Below, one piece after another: positions 62,241 to 64,000 of a DNA stretch of 64,000 nt. The DNA comes from Cucumis sativus. Lineage: Eukaryota; Streptophyta; Magnoliopsida; Cucurbitales; Cucurbitaceae. Location of the stretch: the NCBI RefSeq assembly GCF_000004075.3, contig NC_026655.2, positions 31,543,489 to 31,607,488 of the forward strand, in the 5' to 3' direction. The number at the start of each line of letters is the position of its first letter. Positions within the stretch are counted from its first letter, which is position 1. The notes beneath the pieces were generated by a model. The model had not been told where the DNA came from. It did not search any database and worked only from the letters and a program-made list of their open reading frames with translations. The position numbers and the translations under genes were made by a program.

Positions 62241-63532
62241 TCACAATCCCCAGCCCTACAAGAAAACAGGAAGTTACCAATTGTTAGCAAATATAGTAGA
62301 ATTTAGCATTTTCAAACTTACAAATACAGTAAGATTGGAGAGTTTATGTTTCTAAGTAGTTAACATGTCCGAGATAAAAATGTACGTCCATCCGAAATAG
62401 AAAGTATTCTCTACCTGAATCCGACCATCTGACGTTCCAATTACCAGGACTTCCTCCCTTTCGTCTAATGCCATACAAACAATCTTGCAGTTTCTACCCA
62501 TTTGAAGTGTGTCAATTTTGTTGTGCTTTTCCCTGCTCCAGATTTCAACCATTCCTCCTTTACCTCCTAAGTAAGTTAGATCTGAACTTACAGCCATAGA
62601 CCTTACATCCAGTGAAGTTGTCAGCGATCCAATCATCCCGTAGTTCGATGTACTCCAAATCTTTTTGAAATGAAAAACTTTGATATTATTTATATTATGT
62701 ATTCAATCAAATCAGATAGAGAGTCAAGGGAATGTGTGAAAGTTAACTGAGTACCTTCACAGCTGCTCCATCCAAAGCAGTGCTGGCTGAAAATAACTGT
62801 TCGTCGTAAACTTGAAGTGCCTGGATTGGATTGGCCTTCCCCAACAGTTTTCTGGAACCACTGTGGATGTAACTTAAAGTGCCTGTAGCCAAATCGACCT
62901 CCTAATAGATCATGAAAACACATCGTTAAGAACACTGACACAAGAAACAAAACACTTCATGAAAAGATTGAAGAAAAAAGAGTACCTGGATGCTACTATC
63001 ATGGCATCCACAGAAAAGTTTTCCACCCACAAGATTCAAACACTTGACATGTTTACTTGAGTTTAGTAACTTTGATTCCCCACCCCACGAATAAACCTAG
63101 CCAATATTTGCACGAGTCAATGACATGACAACCTTCTACTGAATAAAATGCAAAAAATGAAATTTGGTGGTTTTCATAAGGTATTTGTCTATTTGATGTG
63201 ATACCCTGATACCAGCTCCATGTGGGATGAAGCAAGCAACTGTCTTTGAAACAACTAAGTTATGTATTTGATCCTTCACGTCGTGAAGTTGTATGCACTG
63301 GATTGTATCACTTCCGAGAGACCATACCTGCTCATGAAAAAATATGGTTTTTAAAGTGTAGTTCGATGCACATAAGAGAGAAAGATTGATGTGTAAGCAC
63401 CTTAATGGTCTTGTCTAAAGAGCCACTGTATAGTTTCTCTTCGAATTCCAAAACTACTAGACTGGTGACTCCCTTAGAGTGCTCTTGAACTTCATGTATG
63501 AGATGAAGATTAGTCCCTCTAACGGCCCAAAC
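62241..63532 (-). CDS. LIN: WD40-repeat C-terminus of a LIN/CERBERUS-like E3 ubiquitin ligase (partial)
   Basis: Six 3' exons, right to left: 63401-63532, 63205-63327, 62986-63096, 62755-62901, 62415-62660, 62241-62255; 774 nt, 257 residues plus stop, all in frame with phase-0 introns. The gene begins beyond the right edge. At least five WD-type blades are visible: EHSKGVTSLVVLEFEEKLYS with GSLDKTIKVWSL, LFCGCHDSSIQEVDLATG, QLFSASTALDGAAVKIWS, LTYLGGKGGMVEIWSRE and VLVIGTSDGRIQGWGL at the very end. The closing TSDGRIQ-x-WGL and the KGGxVEIW blade are what I remember from plant LIN/CERBERUS proteins (U-box plus WD40, needed for rhizobial infection in legumes, with homologues in non-legumes). 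The U-box and ARM parts are off the window, so family-level WD40 is sure and LIN is probable. The final exon encodes only four residues. Confidence 0.75.
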
Positions 63533-64000
63533 CTTCAAAAATTAAAGCCAACCAAAAACACCGTTATCAGAATCAGATAGCACCAAATACAAAAAGGGAA
63601 TAAGAATCTGTCCAAGAAACTCCGTTGAATGCTGTATTTATAACCAGTGCAGACTCACATTATTGGACTATGACACAAATTATGTAAGATTAGAGTAGTT
63701 AATGGCCATTAATCAATGAAAGATTCAAATATGAAAAAGCATCTTGATACGTGAACCTGTAACCAGTTCTCAGTAGTTCTCGACTTTAAAGATGATTAAA
63801 TCCAGGAGAAATAACAATAAATAATATTGACAAAGAAAACCTTGGATCCACAAATATTAGACATTTGGCAAAATTTGTGAAAGATGTTTCCATTATATGA
63901 ATATTAGAATATGCGATCAAAATAAAGGAAGAATAGCTTTGTACCAAATAACAAATATTACAGTCTGTCAGAGATATTATCTCAATGGATCAATCAAGAA
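63533..64000 (-). other. Intron of the LIN-like gene at window edge
   Basis: No exon could be found here. The acceptor AG lies at 63533-63534. The sequence is AT-rich and non-coding, so it is most simply the intron before the exon ending at 63532, continuing off the window. Confidence 0.6.

Overview
This 64 kb window is nuclear DNA from a flowering plant, almost certainly a eudicot. It is AT-rich, its genes are split by many short GT..AG introns, and its proteins are plant-specific families. The CACTA, Ty3/gypsy, solo-LTR and SINE-like debris between and inside genes is typical of a mid-sized dicot genome. Several proteins and the overall style suggest a cucurbit, but that is a weak inference. 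There are no prokaryotic features, rRNA genes or CRISPR arrays.

Eight gene models could be rebuilt exon by exon with intact reading frames; one is cut by the window edge. On the minus strand: 40S ribosomal protein eS24 (3340-5224, 137 aa); the anaphase-promoting complex subunit CDC27B/HOBBIT (6927-14268, 16 exons, 755 aa); a tesmin/TSO1-like CXC protein of the TCX5/6 type (16935-22290, 602 aa); a RanBP2-type zinc-finger RG/RS-rich protein (25762-31390, 385 aa). On the plus strand: a pGlcT2-type plastidic sugar transporter (41678-47362, 13 exons, 490 aa). On the minus strand again: a type II ROP GTPase close to ROP9/ARAC7 (47987-49540, 210 aa); a type II peroxiredoxin (52810-54822, 162 aa); and the 3' end of a LIN/CERBERUS-like WD40 protein (62241-63532, continuing past the right edge).

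The intergenic space is mostly mobile-element debris and short tandem duplications. At 23.6-25.0 kb an LTR-like segment carries three abutting tandem duplications. At 34.9-40.0 kb there is a decayed CACTA (En/Spm) region with palindromic subterminal repeats and a broken TNP2-type transposase. At 57-58 kb there is a gypsy reverse-transcriptase relic. The pGlcT2 introns host a clean solo LTR with a 5-bp target-site duplication, a tRNA-derived SINE-like sequence, and a mobile element whose inverted relative lies in an intron of the RanBP2 gene.

The genes do not form one pathway. Two neighbours, CDC27B (APC/C) and the TCX protein (DREAM/MuvB-type regulator), both act in the cell cycle. Gene order resembles blocks of Arabidopsis chromosomes 1, 2 and 4. 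The two most interesting gene-level observations are (1) the last intron of the ROP gene, whose retention would replace the type II GC-CG tail with a CSIV CaaX-like end, and (2) the peroxiredoxin, which lacks the resolving cysteine usual in its family.
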